Shown here in pieces: positions 46,501 to 55,260 of a stretch of 64,000 nucleotides of DNA (position 1 is its first letter; each line of letters starts with the position of its first letter). Made by a program: the position numbers and the translations under genes. A model generated the notes under the pieces. That model saw nothing but the letters and a program-made list of their open reading frames with translations, did not search any database and was not told the DNA's origin. The stretch is from Mytilus edulis (taxonomy: Eukaryota; Mollusca; Bivalvia; Mytilida; Mytilidae), in NCBI RefSeq assembly GCF_963676685.1, contig NC_092346.1, positions 45,753,289 to 45,817,288 on the forward strand, written 5' to 3'.

Positions 46501-49500
46501 GTGTAGAAGATAGCAATTATTGACTATCTAAGGTCCTACTCTCCAACTGTCAAAATCTTTGTTTGATAATTATATTATAATTTTACATATTGGTGACTTT
46601 CGACCCTTAACTGCTCTATGGTTGGGTTGTTGTCTCTTTGACACCTTCCCCATTTCCATTCTCAATTTTATTTACTGTTGTGTTTATTATTCCTTTCTTG
46701 AGTTATGAGTTTTCAACCTCCACAAAACAAGAAGACAAATGCCATCTTTTAAACATTTTGCAAATTGAGTTCGTGATTTATACTTGACTCAGTTTTTCAC
46801 ATAATGTCCACTGGCAATTTGTTCATGCATACTTAAGTGAGAATAAATTGAACAATAAAAGAAGTTTCCCCAGAGTGGGTTTATAGTCTGTACACTAAAT
46901 CTGTTGGATGTACTTTAGTCAGAGAGAAACTGATTTCTTTTTTTGTTGTTATTGGCTTTGAACTAGCTTTCAGTTACTGTGAGAACTCTTTATAGATTGG
47001 TACTTTGCGTCTTTAAAGTTTTTGTTAGATTCTTTTTTGTCTTTCATATCAACAAGAAAGCCATTTCATACTGTTTTTACTAGTTTGATCTTATGTTGAG
47101 CTGGTTACACAACTGTCTCAGGATAGAGAAGAGTTTTTTAGCCCTCTTAAATGGACTGTTATCTGCTTTATGGTCAAGTTGCTATCTCTTTGATACATTT
47201 CCCATTTTTATTCTCAATTCTATTAATCACAGCACATTAAATTAAGTTGCTTATATCTGCACCATTTGGACTCAGGTGATAGTTGTCTCATCTGCAATTA
47301 TACCACATCCCTGTATTTTTAAATAAATTTCACTTCTTTTTAGTTTGAACATGATATATAATACTTCCATGATACAAGGGATTTATAACTACGATGCAGT
47401 AAAATTATTGGTTTATACAGGTTACTGAAATAGATAGTTTAACATATGATCATCAGGCAAATTTGCATTCATATCACATTTATGTATTTTTGTATGAATT
47501 TAATTTCTTTTTACTTTGAAAAACACCAAACAAGCTTTGCAACTTTGGATTTGTAAAATAAATGCAGTAAAACAACTATAGTTTGAGAAATTAAAAAACA
47601 GATTGAACTAAAATGAAAAATCTTCAACTTATTTGAAACACATTTCACTTGATTACATCTTGTTAAATATACATGATATATATTGAAGTAAATAAATCTA
47701 TCTAAACAAATCATTTTCTGAGATTTTATTGAACATGAACAACAAACAAAAATCATCAAAAAACACAATTTATAATACAAAACAACTTTTTTTTAATTTA
47801 AAACAAATCTTTTCCTCCAAGAGTCATCTCAGTTTTTTTCATTTATTGCACTTGATTAGACAAGAAGAATTCACAAGGAAAAGGAAAAACACAATCAATT
47901 CATTATGAGAAGCTTTCTGTGGATTCTTTGTTTGTCATGCTTATACATGTCCATTATGTGTGGATTGATTAAATTGTATTGGCATGTACCAGTATATTTG
48001 ATTTTTTTAAAAGTCTGCATACAAGACTATAGATAATTTGTATTTCTGGCTCAAGCAGTCATTATATATATAAATATTTATCTAACCTCTTATAGACATG
48101 ATTGTTTAATGGGCTACACATGGTGACTATGCATATTTGATATAGGGTTTCCTAAAAAATACATGGTTAGTTACCAAATAGTCTGTTTCCCGGCCGTTAT
48201 TGAAATTCTTGTTAATATTTGTATATTCCGAAGGCATACTTGTTTTTTACAGAGGGGACCAAGCTAGTAACATATAGGGTGACCAACCATATAGGGTTAG
48301 TAAGGAGTTACTTCCCTTTAAAAAAAACCAAAAAAAACAAACTATAAAAACAACATGGTGTTGAGGAATAATCTGAAAGGATTCAACAGACAAAGAAATT
48401 AATGGTGAAAGGTTGAAATTAGGCCATAAAACAAAATTAAAGTTAACAAGTTGTTACTGTTGGCATTCCAGAGTTACTTCCCTTTCAAATCATAAAAAGA
48501 AATCTGAAAAGATTCAACAGACGAAGATTTTGATACTTGTAATGAACGATTGAGATAAATTCATAAAACAAATTTAAAGCTATAAAGTTGTTATTGTTGT
48601 CATTTATTTTCTGTATAGACAAAAGGAAGTAGGATTGTAATACAAAGTATCAATTGAAGACTTCATCACTTTGATAGGCCACTAGTCAAAATACCACATG
48701 TGAAGATGGTTCGTAAGATAAATTTGTTACGCAGTGTGCTAGTGACCTAATACGATATATATTGGGTCAGAAAATACCATATGGGGATTCCAGCTTTGTT
48801 CTCACTCAATATGGAATTTACTGACCCCACATATATCGTATTTATAGGTCCCTAACACACCATGTAAAAAATAATATAACTATAAAGAGAAAGGCTATTT
48901 CTCATTGTATTGATACATTGTATGCATTAAGAAATTATGGTTGCAAATTATTCTTAAATTAGAGAGTTTAGCAAGCAAAGTTTTATCACCAGTCTGTCAT
49001 CTTTGCAACAGGCAATATATAATTGATTGTTTTGGTCAATGTGTAGACAGCGTGGGTTATTTATACCTTCTTCTAAACCAAACTCGGTAAGAAACTCTCC
49101 TTCCAATGAAATGACATGAATACTGTCATCATCAAATGACCAATTCAGCACCAGAATTAAACCATTTGAAGTTGTTTCAATGTGAGAAGGTGCAAAGAAA
49201 AAAGATTCCACTCCAAAATATACCCATTTAAACTGTCCCGTGCGATCAAGGGCAACAACCTTTCCTTCCTGACTCTCGATATCCCCACTTATTATGAGTA
49301 TATCTCCATTGATATTTGTAGTAAGTTTCCATGGAATATCATCCTCATCATAATAAGGTTCTTCATCTATTTTAATTTCTCTTTTTACTCCTGGTTCTTT
49401 CAAAGTTACAATAACATTTCCTTGCAAATCTAAAATCAAGACACATAATACCAGTTTTTTGGGGCTTTCATATCCTATATCTGTGCTTTCATATTCGATG

Positions 49501-52500
49501 TCTGGGCTTTCATATCCTGAGTCTGGGCTTTCATATCCCACAAATATATTGTGGCTGGTAGCATGAATGCCTCTTAAATTAACTTGAGGCTCTATTGTGG
49601 TAATTTTTTCTATTTGTCCATTTGCCTTAACACACATAATGTCTGAGCGTTCTGCTGATGATGGAGATCTTTCAGAAATGGTAAACAAAATATCACCATT
49701 ATCACATACAGTCATATCTTCAATAGGCAAATTTTCTAATATTTTCGTATCAATATGGACAACATCAGAATCTCTAAAGTTCATGTATCTTAATGTACAA
49801 TCCTCTTTTATAATAATTGTTCCATCTGGTAGAGATTTCATAAGAGATGTATCATAAAGGTCAAGGTCATCATGGTCATAAGTCTGCAATATTTGTAAAG
49901 TTGGAATTTTGATTAAGGATCCAAACTTAATACTGCTCTGCGGCTCAAGTGGATATGTAAATGCTAATTTATTATCAGAAATTTCCTTTTCCTTCTTATT
50001 CAAAGGGCTCACATCAATCTTGTCAATAGTATTCAAAACAGATATTGCTAAGCGGGATTGAACAGCTTCACATATTTTTACCTTTCTTTGTTTAATCACA
50101 TCAATTTTAGATGTAATCTTATCTCTTTGATCTAAAAGTTCTCTTTCTTTGAATGCATAATTTTCATCAAGTTCTCTTATTAATGTTTTGGCATCATTGC
50201 TGACCATTTTTTTCAGTTTCTTTTCCCTTTCTTTAATTCTGAGTTTGATTTCATTGTAATTCTCCAAATTAGCTGGCAGGATTTTTTCAGATATATTTTT
50301 TCTATTGTCATTTAAAAACTTAACGTCCTCGTCTGTGGTGGCCATTACTTGAAAAAGTTTTGAAATCTGATCTTCGTAGGCCTTTTCAATTTTGACAACT
50401 TCATGAGAGGCGTGGAGAGGAGCACAGAGCTGACAGCCTGATATTAAACACATTTTACAGTAAATTAAACAATTTTCCTTATGTTTTGAACACAGGACAT
50501 TTCTTGGATCTAGTCTGTGAATCATCTCAGCTGCTTCTTTAATGTCTGTTATAAAATGCTCCTTTGAGGTATCACTTTTAGTGTGAATACTGTCTTTACA
50601 TTTATCACATAAACTCAGTTCACAGTTGAAACATTTCCATTTGATTACATCAGAATTTTCACAAGACTGACATAGCATGTTATTTTGTGCCATTTTTTCC
50701 TTTTTATAAACAGTAAGTATCCGTCTATAGGCTGATTTAAGGACTGCTAGTTGGCTTCATGTTTCAAGTAGTTGACTCAGACTGCATTTCAGTTTGTTTC
50801 TTTTACAACTGTTCCATTTTTTCTGTTAGAAAGCTGATTGGCCATAACCCCTGTATAAAAAAAAGAAGAAATTAGTACTAAATATATCATATACAATGTA
50901 TTTATAATGCAGTCTGAACTGTAATGTCTGATACCATGGCCTGTTTTAATATAATGGTTAAGGGCATTTAACCTGGCAGTCCCAAAACTACAACAATTTG
51001 AAGTCGTACTTTGACTTACTTATTGATAATGCTAATTGCTTTTATTATTTTATACAATGTTGATCAAGTTGGTGATGGAATAGTATATTTAAATCTGTAA
51101 CAGTAAATGTTGAAGATACAAAACAAGATGAAAAAAACAAAAATTACATTGACCGTAAAAAAATAAACAAATGGGGTACGTCAAACAAGTTAATAAAATT
51201 GAGAAAGGAAATGGGGGAATGTGTCAAAGCGACAACAACCCGACCATAGAACAAACAACAGCCGAAGGCCACCAATGGGTCTTCAATGTAGCAAGAAACT
51301 CCATGTCTCTCTTGTAGACAAACTTGCCTCTGGCATAAATACAAAGTTTTTGATGAGATTATTTGCAATACATGCATGCATCACCCACTGTTCATATCCA
51401 AACTCAGTCAAAATATAGCAATCAGAAATAAGACATAATTGATCATAATCAGAAAATTTACAGATTTAATTGAGAAATATTCTTTTTTTTCTTAAATTAT
51501 CTTAATTTTTTTTTCTTCGAAAAAATAGCCTTCAAATTAAACAAAAACTCATTGCAAGAAAACCATTCTACTCAAAAAGTAGTTATTCATACTCTTAAAT
51601 ATTTTTAATCTATGAAACAGATAATGGTAAAGGAACTAAAACTTATTTTTCAATTTTAGACATCAAATTGCCTGAATGCACTTCAGTAAAATCATCACAA
51701 GAGTATGAAATCTGAAGCTATTCATTATATTACAAGTAGTCCTCACAGCTCGTAGTGATAATTATGCTATTTTATATTAATTTAGGTGTATGGGGAGTTG
51801 GTCTTGCCACAAAGAGATGTAATGTCAATGCAGTACCGCTAGGACAAGATAGTGATTCATGGGTTGTCAATCATGATGCTGTTATGTACCACAACAAAGA
51901 ACAAAAAGGAACTATGAGTCAGAGCTTAAATGAAGGAGACATTTTGGTAATAATATATATTCACTTTTGACATATAAGTAATCAGATTTTGGCCCAAAAA
52001 GGTATTAGAGAGTGAGGTCAGGTGAATTTGCAACAAACTGATTGGACCAAAAAATAGCAAAACGAAAAGACATGATTTTATAATTAAACAACCACTCTAG
52101 CAGCAGTCTGTACAGTTAGCCACTATCATGATGCCCCAAACTAGTAAATATTGATTCGGATTAGTGAAAATTTTCAAAATTTTATATATACATTTAGGGA
52201 CATGTTTTAATATTTAGTTTCCAAACTAGTAGATGCACAAGTTTTAAGCACAGACTGTAGGAGTATTTAAAGGGTTACTGTAAACCAACTTCTTTTCGCG
52301 AGCGATTTATTTTCGCTAGGGATTTATTTTTCGCGACTTTTGAGTAAAACAATAACACGAATTTAAATCGTCGTGAATATGGAAAACTTGGATATTTCTT
52401 TTGGAACTTCATCAAGTCAATCGGAAAATCGCAAAATTAAATAGCTAGGAAGTGGTGAAGAAAGGGTAAAATGTGAAAAAAAATATCCACGAAAATAAGT

Positions 52501-53546
52501 TGGTTTACAGTATATTGCAAAAAGTCTGTCTATTTGTGTATTTGTCCATCATGTAATTGTTGTCTTACTTGTCTTGAAAACGTAAACTAATAGAATCACC
52601 AGGACTTTATATTTGGTCAGCATTCTTACCATTACAAAAATGTTGAATCCACAAACAAAGTTTCCATATAGTATTTATTAGTATTACTAAGAAAATGTAA
52701 TTTTGACAAAAATCTTAATTAAATGTATATTTTGTGAAGAACAATTTTTGTGTAAAATGTCTATGAGATGTTGTATAAAATAATTAATTTTCTTTCCAGG
52801 GGATAACATATGACCATGTTCATTTAAACTTTTACTTGAATGGCCAGCCTTTGAATTGTCCCTTCTCAGGAATGAAGGGAACTGTTTTTCCTGTGTTCTA
52901 TGGTAGGTATTAATGATATCCATTATCAAGCAGAATGTTTTTAACAAATTATGTCTAAATAAAATAAAATTTTCTTTTGAGAGTCAGGAAGGTGTACTTC
53001 CATTCTGAATTCATTAAATTTTATACAAATTGTCTCTTTTCTTTATTATTTTACTCGTTATTCTCTTTTTTTCATATTTAAGCACCTAATTATTCTCTTA
53101 TTCTGTACTTTCTGACAGTTTTCATTGGCAGATCCAAGGGGGTCCCCATTTTTTGGGACGATCAATGCATTTGAATATGGACATGTGGTTGGAACACCCC
53201 CCATCCCCTTTATCCTAGGTTGGGACCCCCCTCCCTTTTAAAATGACTGGATCAGCCCCTGGTATTTTGTTAAAAAACAAATGCCCATTTTTCTATAGTA
53301 TTGCCTATTTGGCCTTTTATTCTCTATTCTGTAAACCCCATCTAGAAGACTCTTTGTTTATATTATGTCAATTTAAAGTTACATAAACTCTGAATGAAAA
53401 ATAACTACTGAACATTGTAATTCATTGTATTTTTGGTATCTATTTCAGTGGATGAAGGTGCTGTGTTAGATGTACAGTTTGACCATTTTTATCATCAGCC
53501 TCCAGACGGCTTCGACAGCATAATGATAGAGCAGTCATTGTTGTGA
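40515..53546 (+). CDS. SPRYD7: SPRYD7, SPRY domain-containing protein 7
   Basis: Joined exons 40515-40620, 41485-41601, 51786-51946, 52800-52902 and 53449-53546 give 194 aa (human 196). Phases match and introns are GT/AG. Almost the entire protein is one SPRY domain. Landmarks: CLCCLR near the N-terminus, GHIPLKEIPTVQLDTNHMG at the end of exon 1, DVVIVKSGKRICGTGAAL in exon 2, GVWGVGLATKR and VPLGQDSDSWV in exon 3, GITYDHVHLNFYLNG in exon 4 and VDEGAVLDVQFDHFYHQPP in exon 5. SPRY domains bind proteins; the specific role of SPRYD7 is not established. Intron 2 is 10.2 kb because it has taken in a Gag-only LTR element, a fold-back repeat and an antisense TRIM-like gene. AATAAA lies at 53690. It diverges from FIS1. 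Confidence 0.97.
41142..41365 (-). mobile_element. ~220-bp repeat (GTGGGTCTCA ... AGAACCCCCC), copy 1
   Basis: From GTGGGTCTCATTGGGGTCTA to ATCAGAACCCCCCAATG. It contains GTAAGCGTGACATGTGAAAG and GTGAAAACGGGAAATGAGG. The reverse complement recurs at 55064-55260, and an older copy lies in MIS12 intron 1. It sits about 120 bp before SPRYD7 exon 2. Confidence 0.75.
41696..42278. mobile_element. ~580-bp inverted-repeat element (GGAGTAGGGGCAAT ends)
   Basis: Left terminus GGAGTAGGGGCAATATAAGG then CCTAGTTTTGGCCC. The right end is GGGCCAAATAAGGGCCTTAT then TGCCCCTACTC. No coding capacity. It is in SPRYD7 intron 2, just after exon 2. Confidence 0.75.
42279..42994. other. SPRYD7 intron 2 sequence with no clear feature
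   Basis: AT-rich. A weak GTGTTCATGGATTTCGTGAG stretch near 42680 may be a remnant of the TACTGTGGATTC element family. Nothing else was seen. Confidence 0.35.
42999..43715 (-). repeat. Gag-only element 3' LTR
   Basis: 717 bp, starting TGTAACGGAGGGGGTCGGTG on + and ending CATCTATTACA. The polypurine tract (minus strand AAGGGGGGAGGAT) abuts it at 43716-43728. Confidence 0.93.
44045..44192 (-). ncRNA. Two tandem covarying stem-loops in the Gag-only element
   Basis: Two diverged copies of a ~68-bp unit beginning GTTGTACCAGGT and ending CGGGTTC lie at 44045-44112 and 44126-44192. Each holds a 9-bp stem and a 9-nt loop: CGAAAACAC / GTGTTTTCG (44081-44089 with 44099-44107) and CGGAATCAC / GTGATTCCG (44161-44169 with 44179-44187). 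The stems differ at two base pairs and both differences are fully compensated, while loops and flanks have drifted. This points to selection on RNA structure. A packaging, dimerisation or export signal in the 3' untranslated part of the element is a guess. Confidence 0.7.
44663..45556 (-). CDS. Retrotransposon Gag protein with one CCHC zinc knuckle
   Basis: 297 aa from ATG 45556. The frame is open further up, to 45610, but has no earlier ATG. It begins MMKFEQKPCTFDG. The middle shows a Gag/capsid-like helical region with NWNLSEMALQLVINL, LKSLLLQRFNPKERIAFY and ESVFDFGHRFKLLC, the pattern of Ty3-type retrotransposon Gag. A zinc knuckle CFNCLVVGHIRANC (CX2CX4HX4C) lies at about residues 214-227. 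The C-terminal part is lysine-rich, then acidic. The frame is intact, as expected for a protein still needed in cis or recently active. No pol frame follows it. Confidence 0.88.
   Translation of the reverse strand: MMKFEQKPCTFDGVSADVQDYFIQFEAVCLWNNWNLSEMALQLVINLREEARTILRLLTPTQLLSYDFLKSLLLQRFNPKERIAFYKFQLNNCTILPDESVFDFGHRFKLLCHRAYPDNFQSMQIYFMDLFIGKLEKEMAKFVHFKHPETFDDAIFLATEFECFNLTVEPVECEIKESEENCDFSCLKSGFDQIVKVLKKLVYKKFKVKKCFNCLVVGHIRANCPNKVCKSVNSVHVVEPEKPVSTAVHKKVKKSCKVVNKVQNLFSFDLQSCLSDYLISSTDEFSCLKDKPVKVFI
45633..45651 (-). other. Gag-only element primer-binding site
   Basis: Next to the 5' LTR, after a two-base spacer, the minus strand reads TGGTGCCGTGACCAGGAT. It matches the complement of the tRNA-His 3' end (TGGTGCCGTGACTCGGAT, from memory) at 16 of 18 positions. 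Confidence 0.7.
45652..46368 (-). repeat. Gag-only element 5' LTR
   Basis: 717 bp. Differences from the other LTR noticed by eye are CGGGATACC to CGGAATACC, TAACTAAAA to TAACTTAAA, and AATCTGTCC to AATTTGTCC. Confidence 0.93.
46373..48082. other. SPRYD7 intron 2 sequence with scattered short-repeat fragments
   Basis: No gene recognised. Fragments of the GACAACAACCCGACCAT repeat (minus orientation) lie at about 46618-46675 and 47150-47222. A TGTCTCATCTGCAATTATAC piece near 47285 belongs to the GATGTGGTATGATTGCC family, reversed. Confidence 0.5.
48083..48870. mobile_element. One-armed relative of the 20.2-22.4 kb fold-back element
   Basis: Contains TTGTTTAATGGGCTACACAT, GGTTAGTAAGGAGTTACTTC, AACAACATGGTGTTGAGGAA, CAACAGACAAAGAAATTAAT and AAAATACCACATGTGAAGAT, all shared with 20209-22412. 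It ends in the same palindromic centre (TACGATATATATTGGGTCAG / CTGACCCCACATATATCGTA). The second arm is absent. It lies just downstream of the TRIM-like gene. Confidence 0.7.
48954..50693 (-). CDS. RING-less TRIM-like protein: two B-boxes, coiled coil, beta-propeller
   Basis: An uninterrupted 579-aa frame. B-box 1 uses C8, C11, C21, C24, C29, C32, H37 and H46. B-box 2 uses C68, H71, C79, C82, C87, C90, H94 and H97. A charged coiled-coil-like region follows at about 100-230 (IKLRIKEREKKLKKM, FKERELLDQRDKI), then a propeller-like C-terminus from about 270 to 579 with repeated MKSLPDGTIII, VCDNGDILFTI and TTSNGLILVL strand patterns. There is no RING. Domain order matches the RING-less TRIM classes expanded in bivalves, where many members respond to immune challenge, though function here is unknown. 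A four-unit YESPD-type insertion lies at about 384-411. The gene is within SPRYD7 intron 2, antisense to it. An acceptor-like TATACAG upstream (about 50852) may mark a 5' UTR intron. Confidence 0.88.
   Translation of the reverse strand: MAQNNMLCQSCENSDVIKWKCFNCELSLCDKCKDSIHTKSDTSKEHFITDIKEAAEMIHRLDPRNVLCSKHKENCLIYCKMCLISGCQLCAPLHASHEVVKIEKAYEDQISKLFQVMATTDEDVKFLNDNRKNISEKILPANLENYNEIKLRIKEREKKLKKMVSNDAKTLIRELDENYAFKERELLDQRDKITSKIDVIKQRKVKICEAVQSRLAISVLNTIDKIDVSPLNKKEKEISDNKLAFTYPLEPQSSIKFGSLIKIPTLQILQTYDHDDLDLYDTSLMKSLPDGTIIIKEDCTLRYMNFRDSDVVHIDTKILENLPIEDMTVCDNGDILFTISERSPSSAERSDIMCVKANGQIEKITTIEPQVNLRGIHATSHNIFVGYESPDSGYESPDIEYESTDIGYESPKKLVLCVLILDLQGNVIVTLKEPGVKREIKIDEEPYYDEDDIPWKLTTNINGDILIISGDIESQEGKVVALDRTGQFKWVYFGVESFFFAPSHIETTSNGLILVLNWSFDDDSIHVISLEGEFLTEFGLEEGINNPRCLHIDQNNQLYIACCKDDRLVIKLCLLNSLI
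49460..49543 (-). repeat. In-frame 21-bp tandem repeat coding for GYESPD(I/S) units
   Basis: Four units of CTGGGCTTTCATATCC-plus-5 (as read on +). On the coding strand they give YESPDSG, YESPDIE, YESTDIG and YESPKK. The unit length is a multiple of three, so copy number can change without breaking the gene. It lies within the propeller, probably in a surface loop. Confidence 0.9.
50870..51160. other. SPRYD7 intron 2 sequence upstream of the antisense TRIM-like gene
   Basis: AT-rich, no open frame of note. On the minus strand this should include the TRIM-like gene's promoter and possibly a 5' exon, but no element can be pointed to. Confidence 0.35.
51180..51330 (+). repeat. Dispersed short repeat (GACAACAACCCGACCATAGA family), best copy
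   Basis: Reads AAATTGAGAAAGGAAATGGG, then GACAACAACCCGACCATAGA, then AACAGCCGAAGGCCACCAAT, then CTTCAATGTAGCAAGAAACT. It is abundant in mussel sequences in my experience. It is in SPRYD7 intron 2, about 450 bp before exon 3. Confidence 0.75.
52276..52512. mobile_element. 237-bp MITE with TACTGTAAACCAACTT ends, in SPRYD7 intron 3
   Basis: Left TACTGTAAACCAACTTCTTT then TCGCGAGCG, right CCACGAAAATAAGTTGGTTT then ACAGTA. The 16-bp termini are inverted repeats. The inner TTTCGCGA / TATCCACGAAA blocks resemble the TACTGTGGATTC family, so the two may be related. Confidence 0.8.
53127..53261. mobile_element. GGATCC-type short element, reversed copy, in SPRYD7 intron 4
   Basis: Left GGCAGATCCAAGGGGGTCCC, right AAAATGACTGGATCAGCCCC then TGG. 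It contains GATCAATGCATTTGAATATG, the complement of the interior of 13665-13825. Termini are diverged from that copy. Confidence 0.65.
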
Positions 53547-53663
53547 AATACTCCATGTTTTTACTGTGACCATGTGACCTTGTTTATTTCATAATACATT
53601 GCAATCGAAAATACAAATGTATATCTGCTATGGTAGAAATATTATAATCACTTATTGAAATTA

Positions 53664-53775
53664 CAGCGAAATACATTGGTGATATTTACAATAAAATAAA
53701 TTGATGATATTTACATAAAATCAATTGATGATATTTACTATAAAATCGATTAATGATATTTACAACAAAACAAAT
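53664..53775 (+). repeat. Short tandem repeat in the SPRYD7 3' UTR region
   Basis: Four imperfect ~25-bp units of TTGATGATATTTACAATAAA then AT. The first unit contains the AATAAA at 53690 and the next two carry ATAAAAT variants. Repeat expansion here could multiply or shift polyadenylation signals. Confidence 0.75.
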
Positions 53776-54003
53776 GAAAGCCCATCAAAGCCAAGCCCTT
53801 AAAATTTAAATCATGTTAGGATATGGTGTAATAGCATATATATATACAGTAATATATATAACCTATTTTATTTAATTTTTATTAGAATAAGCCTTTCCAA
53901 AAATCATATCTGCTTGCTAAAAATTGTTTTTAAAATTAAAAAAATATAGCATGATCTTGGATAAAGTAACAAATTGATATTTTATTATGTCCCCGTCATA
54001 TGG

Positions 54004-54857
54004 GAGGGGGCCAGGGTTTCCCCTGGGTCAATTATTTTTTTCGCCACCTCTTTCGCCAGAACAATATATTTTTTCGCCACTTTAGTATTTTTTTCGCCAA
54101 GTAACAAAGTATATTTACCTTTTGAAATATTCCTTTTTCCAGCCCCCCCCCTTAAATAAGACGTGGTTTTTACAACAAAACGATGCATCTTATCACTTAG
54201 TATGATCCCTCATGTAAGGTGTAATCATGAAATTGAAGGGTCACTCTCATGCCAACCTTTTGAATAGATTTCTTCATAACGACAGTTTTCTTTTCTAGAT
54301 CATCGTAAATAAGTAAAACTATATGCTTGAAACGACTTTGAAGTAAACACTCAAATAGATGATCTATATGAAAGTTAAATGATGACTTTTCTTGCTTTTC
54401 AACATTTTCCGTCATAACAACAATTTTCTTTTCTGGACTACCATAAAAAAAAGGAGAGGAACCGTAAAAACTTTGCTTCAAACACGTGCGTCGCAAAATG
54501 GTAAATAAATCCCGTTTGTGACATGTGACAGAAGCCATATAACCATATCATTTTGTTATAAAATACAATCAACACCTTTATTAATTATTCCTTTGATGTC
54601 GATAGCTATGAATGCAATCAGCTGATTATTGATTTTCTGTCAAAATCTTAACGAGTTCAAGGTGAATTCCGAGCATTGTCTGATCGATAAGGTCAGAAAA
54701 CCCGAAAAAAGTAAATAAACAAGATGGCTGAAAATAAATCATGATATATATTTTTTTCGCCAAATTCTTTCGCCAATGACAAATTTTAATCGCCACAATT
54801 AATATTTTTTCGCAAATTGTGAAAATGGCGACCGCCAGAGGAAACCCTGGAGGGGGC
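54004..54857. mobile_element. 838-bp hAT-type element with exact 8-bp target duplication
   Basis: The element proper is 54012-54849. Ends CAGGGTTTCCCCTGG (left) and CCAGAGGAAACCCTG (right) are inverted. Both flanks are GAGGGGGC (54004-54011 and 54850-54857), the 8-bp duplication of hAT transposition. The subterminal TTTTTTCGCCA motif is repeated several times on both sides. No transposase is recognised, but a 113-codon ORF lies inside. A decayed paralogue lies at 9076-9580. Confidence 0.9.
54197..54538 (-). CDS. Small unrecognised ORF inside the hAT element
   Basis: 113 codons from ATG 54538 (MASVTCHKRDLFTILRRTC...), with the central part VVMTENVEKQEKSSF and a repeated EKK.VVM pattern (EKKIVVM at about 36, EKKTVVM at about 82). 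No domain is recognised. In the older copy near 9385-9500 the matching region is not open, so conservation of the frame is unproven. It may be a captured host fragment or chance. Confidence 0.3.
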   Translation of the reverse strand: MASVTCHKRDLFTILRRTCLKQSFYGSSPFFYGSPEKKIVVMTENVEKQEKSSFNFHIDHLFECLLQSRFKHIVLLIYDDLEKKTVVMKKSIQKVGMRVTLQFHDYTLHEGSY

Positions 54858-55063
54858 ATTAAAAATTTCCCTTGTCAGTCTGTAAATTTGTTTCCATTCT
54901 CTAACTTTAGTTTGCCACTACCAAATGTTACAAAACTTAAACATCGTTCTTTTTACCACAAAACACAGATCAAGTTAGAAATTTGATGGCATCACTTTAA
55001 CCTTTCTAAAGTTATGCCCCTTTACAATCACGATTTTTTTTCATTGATGCTCTTTAACTTAAG

Positions 55064-55260
55064 TTTAGGGGGGTTCTGATCCCGGATCCTGCTTACTGTT
55101 TTGTACTATGTACGTAAGCATTTCTCATTTTTTTGCCATTTCCCGGGTCCCGCTGTACCTCATTTCCGTTTTCACGGCAAAATAATTTAACTTTCATGTG
55201 TCACGCTTACAAAAAAATCGGCAATCCTGCGTCATGCTGAGACCCCATTGAGACCCACCT
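55064..55260 (+). mobile_element. ~200-bp repeat (GGGGGGTTCTGATC ... TGAGACCCAC), copy 2
   Basis: Reverse complement of 41142-41365: TTAGGGGGGTTCTGATCCCG, then AAGCATTTCTCATTTTTTTG, then CATGTGTCACGCTTAC, ending CCATTGAGACCCACC. It is better preserved than the MIS12 intron 1 copy. Confidence 0.75.
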
